NCBI GenBank assembly: GCA_018402135.1
Contig: JAGYJF010000005.1
Span: forward strand, 470,209-534,208
Source: Flavobacteriaceae bacterium
Lineage (GTDB): Bacteria > Bacteroidota > Bacteroidia > Flavobacteriales > Flavobacteriaceae
Direction: 5' to 3'
DNA: 64,000 bases
The notes under the pieces are model-generated. The model was not told where the DNA came from, searched no databases, and was given only the letters and a program-made list of their open reading frames with translations. Below are positions 1-8,339 of the stretch, in pieces. Both the position numbers and the translations under genes were made by a program. Position 1 is the stretch's first letter; each line of letters starts with the position of its first letter.

Positions 1-2947
1 CAGAACGGTCGAGTTGCGACTCGACCGTACTAGGAAAGTCAAAGGGAAAATCAAATTTTAAGGGTTGATTTTTATAATTTTTGAAGCGTTCTTCTGCTAG
101 ATTATTCGCTGTTTGATGTTTGTCAAACAGATAGGAAGTTTTAAACCAAGTATCGCGTAGCGGAGGTACAGACAGATTAAAAACAGAGTTGTTGATTATA
201 ATGCTCAAATCGTCTCTATCTATAACTTTACCAATTTTGTGATAGGATATATTGGCTTCATTTAGAACGGTTTCAATGGCGTTGTTTTTAGATTGAAACA
301 CGATAGAAGCGTTCTCTGCAAACAATATTTTGAGCGGATCTTTCTCACCTAAATCTGATAAATCTAATTCGGCACCTAGATTGTTATCGGCGAAACACAT
401 TTCTAAAAGGGTTGTAATTAATCCACCAGAAGCCACATCGTGTCCAGCCACAATTAGATTATCGGTGATGCATTTTTGAATGGTATTGAATACAGTTTTG
501 AAATAATTGGCATCCTTAATTGTTGGTGTATCGCTGCCAACTTTACTTAAAGTTTGCGCAAACGAACTTCCACCTAGCTTATAATGGTCTTTTGATAAAT
601 TAATATAGTAAATAGCGGATGTTTCATGTATTTCTGATTTTTGAAAAACGGGTTCCACCACTTTAGTAATATCATTACAATGTCCGATAGCCGAAATTAT
701 AACAGTTCCTGGGGAAATCACTTCGGTATCGGGATATTTCTGCTTCATTGAAAGCGAATCTTTACCAGTTGGAACATTAATTCCTAAATCGATAGCGAAT
801 TCAGAAATGGCTTGTACGGCTTTATATAAACGTGCATCTTCGCCTTCATTTTTACAAGGCCACATCCAATTAGCCGAAAGCGATACGCTTTTCAATCCAT
901 CTTCTAATGGCGCCCAAATTAAATTGGTAAGCGCTTCTGCGATACTATTTCTACTTCCAGCTTCAGGATTAATTAAACCTGATATGGGCGAATGCCCGAC
1001 AGAGGTAGCGATACCTTCTTTTCCATTATAGTCCAGTGCCATTACGCCCACATTGTTAAGCGGCAATTGCAGCGTGCCAACACATTGTTGTTTGGCAACT
1101 TTGCCTCCAACACAGCGGTCTACTTTATTGGTTAACCAATCTTTGCAGGCAACTGCTTCCAATTGAAGTACAGCATCTAGATAATCTAAAAACAACTTCG
1201 AATCATAGAAAAGCTCGGTGTAATTTCTTTCAATTGAAACATCTTCCATAATAGTTTTTGGCGAACTTCCAAACATATCGGAAAGCGCTAAATCCATTGG
1301 TTTACTATTTTTGGATTCAGATTTAAATGAAAATCTACCATTTCCTGTTACTTCGCCAACTGTGTACATTGGAGCGCGTTCGCGTAAAGCAACAGTTTCA
1401 AGAGTTTTTAAGTTTTGGTTACTGATTACCAATCCCATACGTTCTTGAGATTCATTTCCTATAATTTCTTTGTCTGAAAGTGTTGGATCACCAACAGGAA
1501 GTGCATCTAAATCAATCAATCCACCCGTTTCTTCAACCAATTCGGACAAACAATTTAAATGTCCACCAGCACCATGGTCATGGATAGACACAATTGGGTT
1601 GACATCACTTTCAACCATAGCTCGTATGGCATTGGCTGCTCGTTTTTGCATTTCTGGATTTGATCGTTGCACGGCATTTAATTCAATTCCTGAAGCGAAA
1701 GCACCGGTATCGGCGCTAGATACTGCTGCGCCACCCATTCCGATTCTGTAGTTGTCGCCACCAAGAATTACAATTTTATCACCTAATTTTGGAATATCTT
1801 TAATTGCCTGGTCGCGTTTACCATAACCAATGCCGCCGGCTTGCATAATAACTTTGTCGTAAGCTATTTTACGCGGCTTATGGATGGCTTTATCGTGTGC
1901 TTCATCATGCTCAAAGGTCAGCAGCGAGCCACAGATAAGCGGTTGTCCAAATTTATTCCCAAAATCTGATGCGCCATTACTTGCTTTAATTAAAATATCT
2001 AAAGGGGTTTGGTACAACCAAGGTCTGGCTGGTAAATTTTGTTCCCAAGGCTTTAACCCTTCAAGTCTTGCATAGCTAGTCATATAAACCGCTGTTCCTG
2101 CGAGTGGCAATGATCCTTTTCCACCTGCTAATCTATCTCTAATTTCGCCACCCGAGCCTGTTGCTGCGCCATTAAAAGGTTCTACTGTTGTTGGGAAATT
2201 ATGGGTTTCTGCTTTAAGAGAAAGAACGGATTCAAAAGATTTTTTTACGTAAAAATCAGCTATATCGGCACGTTGTGGTGCGAATTGCGTCACTATTGGA
2301 CCTTTAACAAAAGCCACATTATCTTTATAAGCAGATACAATTCCGTTGGGATGTGTTTCAGAGGTTTTTTTAATGAGTTTGAATAGGGAAGAAGGCATGG
2401 TTTCGCCATCTATGATAAAGGAGCCATTAAATATTTTATGGCGACAATGTTCGCTATTGACTTGCGAAAATCCAAATACTTCTGCGTCTGTTAATGGACG
2501 CTTAATTTTTTTTGAAGTCTGTTCTAAATAATCAACTTCTTCATTACTCAAAGACAAACCTTCTTTTTGATTATATTCAGCTATATCTAGAATTTCGAGA
2601 ATGGCTTCTGGTTTTAAATCTATGGTAAAAATGTGTTGGTGGAGTTTCGTATATTTTTCCGAAATCATTGGGTCGAAGTCCCTAAAGTCCTTGGCTACAG
2701 CTTGAAATTCTTCAATTCTAACTATATCTGTAACACCCATGTTTTGGGTAATTTCTACAGCATTGGTGCTCCATGGGGTAATCATGGCAGCGCGTGGTCC
2801 AACAAAAAAGGCGTCGATAGACGCCACATTTATTTTAGGTTGGTTGCCAAAAAGCCATACCAATTTATCAACGGTTTCGGTAGTTAAATTTTCTGTTGTT
2901 TGAACAGCAAAAACTTTGGTGTTTTTGTTTCCAAAGAAATGAATCAT
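1..2947 (-). CDS. purL: Phosphoribosylformylglycinamidine synthase, 5' part (cut by window edge)
   Basis: Catalyses the glutamine-dependent conversion of FGAR to FGAM in purine synthesis. The ATG is at 2947 and the frame stays open to base 1, giving about 982 codons of the large single-chain PurL type (about 1200-1300 residues). Visible family motifs include SQVNSEHCRHKIFNG, KAETHNFPTTVEPFNGAATG, IVSIHDHGAGGHLNCLSE and the NVPTGKDSLSM stretch. The C-terminal glutaminase domain lies outside the window. A perfect 9-bp inverted repeat (bases 6-14 and 19-27) lies in the linker before that domain and is read in frame. Many antisense open frames over this gene are shadows. Identity is certain; only the 3' end is missing. 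Confidence 0.97.
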   Translation of the reverse strand, partial: MIHFFGNKNTKVFAVQTTENLTTETVDKLVWLFGNQPKINVASIDAFFVGPRAAMITPWSTNAVEITQNMGVTDIVRIEEFQAVAKDFRDFDPMISEKYTKLHQHIFTIDLKPEAILEILDIAEYNQKEGLSLSNEEVDYLEQTSKKIKRPLTDAEVFGFSQVNSEHCRHKIFNGSFIIDGETMPSSLFKLIKKTSETHPNGIVSAYKDNVAFVKGPIVTQFAPQRADIADFYVKKSFESVLSLKAETHNFPTTVEPFNGAATGSGGEIRDRLAGGKGSLPLAGTAVYMTSYARLEGLKPWEQNLPARPWLYQTPLDILIKASNGASDFGNKFGQPLICGSLLTFEHDEAHDKAIHKPRKIAYDKVIMQAGGIGYGKRDQAIKDIPKLGDKIVILGGDNYRIGMGGAAVSSADTGAFASGIELNAVQRSNPEMQKRAANAIRAMVESDVNPIVSIHDHGAGGHLNCLSELVEETGGLIDLDALPVGDPTLSDKEIIGNESQERMGLVISNQNLKTLETVALRERAPMYTVGEVTGNGRFSFKSESKNSKPMDLALSDMFGSSPKTIMEDVSIERNYTELFYDSKLFLDYLDAVLQLEAVACKDWLTNKVDRCVGGKVAKQQCVGTLQLPLNNVGVMALDYNGKEGIATSVGHSPISGLINPEAGSRNSIAEALTNLIWAPLEDGLKSVSLSANWMWPCKNEGEDARLYKAVQAISEFAIDLGINVPTGKDSLSMKQKYPDTEVISPGTVIISAIGHCNDITKVVEPVFQKSEIHETSAIYYINLSKDHYKLGGSSFAQTLSKVGSDTPTIKDANYFKTVFNTIQKCITDNLIVAGHDVASGGLITTLLEMCFADNNLGAELDLSDLGEKDPLKILFAENASIVFQSKNNAIETVLNEANISYHKIGKVIDRDDLSIIINNSVFNLSVPPLRDTWFKTSYLFDKHQTANNLAEERFKNYKNQPLKFDFPFDFPSTVESQLDRS
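6..27. repeat. Perfect palindrome inside purL linker
   Basis: Arms CGGTCGAGT and ACTCGACCG pair over nine bases with a four-base loop (TGCG). It is far more GC-rich than its surroundings. It is translated in frame as TVESQLDR, at the junction of the synthase and amidotransferase parts of PurL. It resembles the short palindromic elements scattered in many Bacteroidota genomes, from memory and not checked. Confidence 0.6.
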
Positions 2948-3029
2948 GAGCTTTGATTTAAGAAAGCACAAATTTAATCCTTTTCCTATTTTTTAACTCA
3001 TAAATACGGCTTAGATTTTTACAGTTATT

Positions 3030-3068
3030 CACGTTTTTATTAACGTTGAATTTAGAAGTAAAAACGTG
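3030..3068 (-). terminator. Possible terminator after the endonuclease gene
   Basis: A perfect 10-bp inverted repeat (CACGTTTTTA and TAAAAACGTG) with a 19-nt loop begins 8 bases past the stop codon of the leftward endonuclease gene. There is no long U tract after it, so a terminator role is uncertain; its place between endonuclease and purL suits one. Confidence 0.35.
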
Positions 3069-3075
3069 TCGTAAG

Positions 3076-4161
3076 TTATAGTTTGATTATTTTTCTTGTT
3101 ATAACTGCATTGTCTGATTTTAAACGCACTAAATAAACGCCTTTAGACAAACCTGAAAGATTCAATTTTTGTTGGTTTGCAGTTATGTTTTGTGTTTTTA
3201 CACACTTTCCAAAAATATCGTAAACTTTAGCTATAATCTCTTCGCTAGCCAAAATAGATACCTCGTTATTCTTAGTTGGATTTGGAAATATTTTAATTAA
3301 TTGAGCAGCCTCAAACTGATTAACCGACAATACATTTTGCCAAATTTCTAAGACATATTGAGGGTTATCAATAAATGGATTTCTATTGCTTTGGTGATTG
3401 AAAACGGCGTTATTTCTGTCGATTTCCTTTTGGTTTACTGGATCGTTAAGGTGCCAACTGTAAAGCATGTCTAGTGCCCATTGCTCAAAAACCTGAGTAG
3501 TTGAACCGTCCAACATACTGTCGCCATCTGAGTCATTGGCTTCCCAAGAGCCGATTTCGTCTTCATATCTTGTTGCTAAGTAGAAAAAGCCTCTGGCAAT
3601 ATCGCCTTTAAACTCATCGGCAGGTTCGAAAACCTGGCCAGTTGGACCAGCTAGACTACTGCTTCCTCGTTTTGAACCGTTAAGCGAGGTATAATTAGCT
3701 GAAGCAACTTCACCATAAGCCAAATTACCTCTTTCGGCATTTACTTTTTTATCGGTTGGTATAACATTAAAAGCATCTGAAAAAATCGGATGTGAAGTAA
3801 CATTGCCAAACCAACTTCTTGGGAATGTATGCTCGCGGTTAAATTTATCGCATTCGGTGCCACCACCCGAGCCTGTGTCTTGATCTTGAACAAATGTGAA
3901 ATTACAATCACTGTACATATCCCAAACTTTGCCGTCGGATCTTACATCGGATGTTTCGTATAATAACCATAGTTGGCCATAGGTTACAGAAATATCATGA
4001 AAAGCTTGTCCGTTGCCATCGTTGATATCGTCAATAATATTTTTTAATTGCGTTTTAAGCGTATATCCTGTTCCAGTGGCAGAATTGTAATAACCATTAG
4101 GAATTTGGGCAAACAAAGTTCCAGCAAAAAGTAAAAAAATAAAGGTGTAAAGTTGTTTCAT
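3076..4161 (-). CDS. Secreted endonuclease I family nuclease with T9SS sorting tail
   Basis: Predicted extracellular DNA/RNA endonuclease of the bacterial endonuclease I (EndA/NucM) family, 361 aa. Residues 1-18 form a signal peptide. The family signature NREHTFPRSWF lies at residues 108-118 with the likely catalytic His. About 70 C-terminal residues, starting at IFPNPTKN and ending in a short basic IRK-type tail, match a type IX secretion sorting domain, so the mature protein is probably exported across the outer membrane. The gene starts 15 bases after the RsmB-like gene stops, on the same strand, so cotranscription is likely. It may scavenge nucleic acid for phosphate or nucleosides; that role is inference. 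Confidence 0.9.
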   Translation of the reverse strand: MKQLYTFIFLLFAGTLFAQIPNGYYNSATGTGYTLKTQLKNIIDDINDGNGQAFHDISVTYGQLWLLYETSDVRSDGKVWDMYSDCNFTFVQDQDTGSGGGTECDKFNREHTFPRSWFGNVTSHPIFSDAFNVIPTDKKVNAERGNLAYGEVASANYTSLNGSKRGSSSLAGPTGQVFEPADEFKGDIARGFFYLATRYEDEIGSWEANDSDGDSMLDGSTTQVFEQWALDMLYSWHLNDPVNQKEIDRNNAVFNHQSNRNPFIDNPQYVLEIWQNVLSVNQFEAAQLIKIFPNPTKNNEVSILASEEIIAKVYDIFGKCVKTQNITANQQKLNLSGLSKGVYLVRLKSDNAVITRKIIKL

Positions 4162-4176
4162 TCTTATCGGTACTAT

Positions 4177-5400
4177 TTATTTAGAAGTGTTTTTTCGTTC
4201 CATTAGGGCCATATAAAAACCATCGAAACCAGATTGGTGTGCAAAAATACTTTTATCTTTTATGAAAGTAAACTCTTTTCCAAATTCTGATTTTAAGAAA
4301 AGGTCAACTTGAGCTCGATTTTCGGATGGTAAAATAGAACAAGTGGCATACACCATTTTCCCGCCAGGTTTCAACATTTTTGAATAACTCTGAAGTATTT
4401 CCTGTTGGGTTTTTTTAATATTTTCGATAAACTCAGGTTGTAATTTCCATTTTGCATCGGGATTACGTCTCAACACACCTAAACCCGAGCACGGTGCATC
4501 TATTAGTAATCTGTCGGCTTTATCGTGAAGTTTTTTGATGGGTTTAGTTGAATCAATTTCTTTCAATTCCAAATTAAAAACGCCGTTTCGCTTGGCTCTA
4601 ACTTTTAATTTTTTCAGCTTACTAACGTAAATATCCATGGCGATGATTTGCCCTTTGTTTTCCATGAGTGATGCCATGTGGAGTGTTTTTCCGCCAGCAC
4701 CAGCACAGACATCTACTACTTTCATCCCGGGTTGAACATCTAAAAATGGCGCTACCAATTGTGATGAGGCATCTTGAACTTCAAACCAACCTTCTTTAAA
4801 AATTTCGGTTTGAAATACATTGGCGCGTTCTTTCAACTTTAAGGCTGATGGATAATCGTCTAAAAATTCTGTTTCTATCGATTCGGATTGTAACCTAAGT
4901 TGTAAATCCTTTTTGTTAGCTTTTAAGGTATTGGTTCGTAAAATAACATCGGCTTGCTCGTTTTGCATGGCTATTTCTTTGGTCCATAAACTTTCGCCTA
5001 ATTCGCTCACACCCATTTCATCCATCCAATCGGGAATGGATTCTTTGAATTTTCTAATTTTGGACAATTCATCGAATCGACCTTTTATTTTCCTACTTGG
5101 GGTATTTTCAAAATATTTCCAATCTGGTAATTTAATACCTTTCAGTGTTGCCCACACGGCAAACATGCGCCATATATTATCGCGATCGAAGGGTTCTTTT
5201 ACTTCTGCTATGTCAGCGTATAAACGTTTGTATCTCACAATTTCGTAGGTGGTTTCAGCTACAAACCCACGGTCACGACTTCCCCAGCGTTTATCACGTT
5301 TTAAAAGTTCTTGAACTACTTTGTCGGCATAGGCATCTTCATTGAAAATCTTGTGTAAACCATCAATAACTGCAAAGCATAAATTTCGGTGTAAGCGCAT
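4177..5400 (-). CDS. rsmB: RsmB/NOP family rRNA (cytosine-C5) methyltransferase
   Basis: SAM-dependent RNA m5C methyltransferase, 407 aa. SAM-binding motif VDVCAGAGGKT is at residues 229-239. The two hallmark cysteines of the family are in PCS (302-304) and TCS (353-355). The N-terminal 130 residues are helical and could be a NusB-like RNA-binding domain as in RsmB, but similarity is weak by eye, so the exact target (16S C967 in E. coli) is inferred. ATG at 5400 follows a -7 box on the minus strand (5424-5431). It is divergent from the Asp-box lipoprotein gene. Confidence 0.88.
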   Translation of the reverse strand: MRLHRNLCFAVIDGLHKIFNEDAYADKVVQELLKRDKRWGSRDRGFVAETTYEIVRYKRLYADIAEVKEPFDRDNIWRMFAVWATLKGIKLPDWKYFENTPSRKIKGRFDELSKIRKFKESIPDWMDEMGVSELGESLWTKEIAMQNEQADVILRTNTLKANKKDLQLRLQSESIETEFLDDYPSALKLKERANVFQTEIFKEGWFEVQDASSQLVAPFLDVQPGMKVVDVCAGAGGKTLHMASLMENKGQIIAMDIYVSKLKKLKVRAKRNGVFNLELKEIDSTKPIKKLHDKADRLLIDAPCSGLGVLRRNPDAKWKLQPEFIENIKKTQQEILQSYSKMLKPGGKMVYATCSILPSENRAQVDLFLKSEFGKEFTFIKDKSIFAHQSGFDGFYMALMERKNTSK

Positions 5401-5423
5401 TGTTTTTTATAATTATAAGGGTA

Positions 5424-5431
5424 CAAAGGTA
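5424..5431 (-). promoter_or_regulatory. -7 box for the RsmB-like gene
   Basis: Minus-strand TACCTTTG fits the Bacteroidota -7 consensus TAnnTTTG and lies 24-31 bases before the ATG. No good TTTG -33 element is seen at the usual spacing. The opposite-strand gene has its own TATTTTTG at 5444-5451. Confidence 0.45.
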
Positions 5432-5467
5432 CATTTAATTAGCTATTTTTGAGTAAACTTTTGTGTA

Positions 5468-6514
5468 ATGCGATTATTACTGATTTTTCTTCTTTTAATA
5501 GCAACGCTATCTTGTAAAACGGATAAAACTACTCATCTGAGAATTTATAGCGGAGTCACAATTACGCCAATTTTAACCGATTCACTTTTAAGTGTGAGAG
5601 CGATTGATATTTTAGATGACGGCAATCTGGTTTTTGCTGCGAATAATGGAAAGTTTGGTATGTATAACGTAACTAGCGAACAATGGCAAATTGGAACTCA
5701 AAATTACGATACTTTAAATCTTCAATTTAGAGCGGTTGCGCATACTGTGTCGGATTTTTTTATGTTAAGTATTGAAAATCCAGCTTTATTGTTTAAAACT
5801 GGTGACACTGGAAGCATGGAACTGGTTTATAAAGAGGAACATCCAAATGTTTTTTACGATGCCATGAAATTTTGGAATAATACTGAAGGTATAGCAATCG
5901 GCGATCCTACAAAGGATTGTTTAAGCATCATTATTACCCGAGATGGCGGCAAAACATGGCAAAAATTGCCTTGTGAACAATTACCAGTAGGTAAACAAGG
6001 TGAAGCTGCCTTTGCGGCGAGCAACACTAATATTGTGATATTTAATGAACATACATGGATTGCCACTGGTGGAAAAGCAAGTCGTGTTTTGCATTCTCCA
6101 GATAAGGGCAAAACTTGGCAAATTTACGATACGCCCATCCTTCAAGGAACGACAACCACAGGAATGTACTCCATTGATTTCTATGATGAATATAATGGTT
6201 TTGCCATTGGCGGCGATTATACCAAACCAAATGATTCAATAGCAAATAAAATTAGATCTATTGACGGCGGAAAGACATGGCATGTTATGGCGAACGGATT
6301 TGCACCAGGTTATAGAAGCTGTGTTCAATATATACCTAATAGCAAGGCAAAGGCTTTGGTAGCTGTTGGATTTAAGGGTATCAGTTATACTAACGATTAT
6401 GGTGAAAGTTGGTCACAAATAAGCGATGAAGGATTTTACACCATACGTTTTATAAACGATTCCACTGCTTTTGCAGCTGGAAAAGGGCGTATTGCCAAAC
6501 TTATTTTTGAATAA
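5468..6514 (+). CDS. Asp-box (BNR/YCF48-like) beta-propeller lipoprotein
   Basis: 348 aa. The signal peptide ends in a lipobox with Cys16 (LIATLSCKTDK), so it is a predicted lipoprotein. At least four Asp-box repeats are visible (TRDGGKTW, SPDKGKTW, SIDGGKTW, TNDYGESW), typical of sialidase-like or YCF48 photosystem-assembly-like propellers. Bacteroidota homologues are usually annotated as oxidoreductase or glycosyl hydrolase without experimental support. No catalytic Arg triad of true sialidases can be made out. Function is unknown. It is transcribed alone, between divergent rsmB and a convergent sigma-factor module. Confidence 0.8.
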   Translation: MRLLLIFLLLIATLSCKTDKTTHLRIYSGVTITPILTDSLLSVRAIDILDDGNLVFAANNGKFGMYNVTSEQWQIGTQNYDTLNLQFRAVAHTVSDFFMLSIENPALLFKTGDTGSMELVYKEEHPNVFYDAMKFWNNTEGIAIGDPTKDCLSIIITRDGGKTWQKLPCEQLPVGKQGEAAFAASNTNIVIFNEHTWIATGGKASRVLHSPDKGKTWQIYDTPILQGTTTTGMYSIDFYDEYNGFAIGGDYTKPNDSIANKIRSIDGGKTWHVMANGFAPGYRSCVQYIPNSKAKALVAVGFKGISYTNDYGESWSQISDEGFYTIRFINDSTAFAAGKGRIAKLIFE

Positions 6515-6517
6515 TAA

Positions 6518-6967
6518 TTAATTTTTCTTGTTGCGGTATTCTTCGCGACGTTTTTGCATTTCTTGAAGCATACGACGGTTGAATTGATCTTCAGACACTT
6601 TTAATAAAATGATTTTTTTTGCAGGTAAAATTGCTTTTAAATCTTGAAGAAATTTTTTGCGTAGTTCTAGTTTTTCGGTTTCCGAATCCAACATCGAATC
6701 TAATAATTTATTGGCTTCTGTGTCGGTCAAGCTTTCATAATTGAAATCGGTGCGTTCCATTCTAGTTTCTTTCCGAAGTTTTGCGTAGGTATCTTCAAAA
6801 GCGTTATATATGGGCCAAAACTGTTGCGCTTCGGTTTGCGTAAGGTTTAATTTTTCAGTAATAAAGGCAATTTTAAGGGATTTAATACGGTCTCTGCGGT
6901 CTTGGTTTTGTGCGAAGCCAGACAGAGAGAAAATGTAAACGAGAAAAGTAATTATAAAAAGTTTCAT
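6518..6967 (-). CDS. Spy/CpxP-like periplasmic helical protein of ECF module 1
   Basis: 149 aa with an N-terminal signal peptide (cleavage near GFAQ). The mature part is helical and very charged. It holds the stretch KLNLTQTEAQQFWPIYNAF, which resembles the LTxxQ motif of Spy/CpxP-type sensors and chaperones. It is the last gene of a three-gene operon (sigma, membrane protein, this), 3 bases after the upstream stop. Homologues are often labelled 'sensor of ECF-type sigma factor'. A role in sensing envelope stress and feeding back on the sigma factor is inferred from context. Confidence 0.75.
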   Translation of the reverse strand: MKLFIITFLVYIFSLSGFAQNQDRRDRIKSLKIAFITEKLNLTQTEAQQFWPIYNAFEDTYAKLRKETRMERTDFNYESLTDTEANKLLDSMLDSETEKLELRKKFLQDLKAILPAKKIILLKVSEDQFNRRMLQEMQKRREEYRNKKN

Positions 6968-6970
6968 AGT

Positions 6971-7483
6971 TTAATCAATTAAAAGGTCTTGTAAATTAGC
7001 TGTATCCATTAAGTATGTTTCGATGGCTTCGTCTGAAATGATTTCTTGCAACATAATTTCAGAAGATAATTCATGGTCACTTAAAAGACTAGCAATGTCG
7101 TTTGTGCTAAAATCGGCTGTTTCTATATAATAGTGAAGGGTTGCAAATTCTAAAGTTTCAAAATCTAAACTTTTTTGCTTGTTAAAAACCAAGCCAAACA
7201 TTAAAATCAGAGCTGCGGCAATGCTAGCGGTGTAGGCGAAATTTTTATAGGTTAATAATTTGATGACTTTAACGGGCTGCGTTGAATTAACAATATCAAG
7301 AAGCTTTTCATCTACATTGTTAAAATAAGTTTCTGGAACGGTATAACCCGTTCCATTCGATGAAACATCATCAGAATTTAAAGCTAATTTTTGGAATAAA
7401 TTATCTTCAAAGGATTCGAAGTAGTTTTTTGGAACCTTAAATCCATTGGGGATATTTTGAGCTATGTTTTTATTGTTTTTCAT
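6971..7483 (-). CDS. Membrane-anchored putative anti-sigma protein of ECF module 1
   Basis: 170 aa from ATG at 7483; the open frame extends to a TTG at 7510, but the ATG start MKNNKNIAQN is preferred. The N-terminal half (residues about 1-80) holds two copies of a P-x-x-YF pattern (VPKNYFESFEDNLF and VPETYFNNVDEKLL). One transmembrane helix follows (SIAAALILMFGLVF), then an acidic C-terminal region. The gene lies just downstream of an ECF sigma factor. This layout fits an anti-sigma factor, though no known anti-sigma domain (zinc motif or FecR) can be seen. The helix resembles that of the matching gene in ECF module 2. Confidence 0.7.
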   Translation of the reverse strand: MKNNKNIAQNIPNGFKVPKNYFESFEDNLFQKLALNSDDVSSNGTGYTVPETYFNNVDEKLLDIVNSTQPVKVIKLLTYKNFAYTASIAAALILMFGLVFNKQKSLDFETLEFATLHYYIETADFSTNDIASLLSDHELSSEIMLQEIISDEAIETYLMDTANLQDLLID

Positions 7484-7514
7484 TGTAACTATGACTTCTT
7501 TTATATACAATAGT

Positions 7515-8057
7515 TTAATCGTTAATCAGGTATTTTTCAATTTTAGATTTCGCTAAATGGAATGATGTTTTTAAGGCGCCTTCAGATGTTTCTAAAATTT
7601 CAGACATTTCTCTGTAACCAATGTCATCAAAATATTTCATATTAAACACCAATTGTTGTTTGTGTGGCAATTTAGTAATGGCTTTTTGAAGTTTTAGCTG
7701 AATTGCATCACCTTCAAAATACACATCAGATTCTAGCTTATTTATCTGCTGACTCTGATATTCCTCTGAACTTAAATGCAAATGCTTTGCGTTACGTTTT
7801 AAATGGGTAATCGATTCGTTGGTGGCAATTCGATACATCCAGGAAAACAATTTACTTTCTCCTTTAAAATTTTGAATATTTTGAAACACTTTTACAAACG
7901 TATTTTGAAGCACATCGTCGGCATCGTCATGAGTGACAACAATTTTTCTAATATGCCAATACAATCGCTCTTTGTAAGCGCTCACCAAAAGCCGGAACGC
8001 CTTTTCTTTTGAAGCTTCTGTTTTTAGAGATTGTATAAGTTCTAGTTCGTCAATCAC
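7515..8057 (-). CDS. ECF-type RNA polymerase sigma factor (module 1)
   Basis: 180 aa, sigma-70 family group 4. Region 2 contains DDADDVLQNTFVKVFQNI and the FSWMYRIATN segment. Region 4 contains LPHKQQLVFNMKYFDDIGYR followed by a helix-turn-helix (MSEILETSEGALKTSFH). The start is GTG at 8057; no in-frame ATG precedes it before a stop. It is the first gene of an operon with a membrane anchor and a Spy-like protein, so it likely answers an envelope signal. Upstream on the minus strand, AAAC-N16-AGTC could be an ECF-type promoter, but the match is weak. Confidence 0.92.
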   Translation of the reverse strand: MIDELELIQSLKTEASKEKAFRLLVSAYKERLYWHIRKIVVTHDDADDVLQNTFVKVFQNIQNFKGESKLFSWMYRIATNESITHLKRNAKHLHLSSEEYQSQQINKLESDVYFEGDAIQLKLQKAITKLPHKQQLVFNMKYFDDIGYREMSEILETSEGALKTSFHLAKSKIEKYLIND

Positions 8058-8250
8058 ACCTAATATTTGTTTTTAGACTTAACAAGTTACAAAAAGTTTA
8101 ATGGTATTTTTTTTATTTTATAAATAATTGATATATAGCTAAATATGTATATAAATATCGATGAAATACAAAATTATACGACAAAATGCATTATTTTCTT
8201 GTTTTGTATTAAAATATGTTATATGTTTACACCGTCTTAACCTACCGAAT

Positions 8251-8277
8251 ATTACCAGTGTCCCCAAATCTGGTGAT
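8251..8277. other. Hairpin next to a terminator in a gene-free stretch
   Basis: ATTACCAG (8251-8258) pairs with CTGGTGAT (8270-8277) with one G-U pair. Seven bases later the hairpin at 8285-8313 begins. The pair could be the 3' end of a small RNA read rightward, or simply the 3' untranslated region of the leftward ABC gene. No RNA family was recognised. Confidence 0.3.
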
Positions 8278-8284
8278 AGAAGCG

Positions 8285-8313
8285 AAAAGGATAGCTATAA
8301 TGGCTATCCTTTT
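8285..8313. terminator. Bidirectional rho-independent terminator
   Basis: AAAAGGATAGC and GCTATCCTTTT form an 11-bp stem around a 7-base loop. It begins 27 bases past the stop of the leftward ABC exporter gene and can also act rightward. Poly-U tracts are supplied by the stem ends. Confidence 0.7.
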
Positions 8314-8339
8314 CTGTTATGTGTAAATTTTAAATTTTG

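Noticed and set aside
4913..5248. 111-codon rightward open frame opposite the RsmB-like gene
   Set aside because: Antisense shadow; no recognisable domain and no separate promoter.
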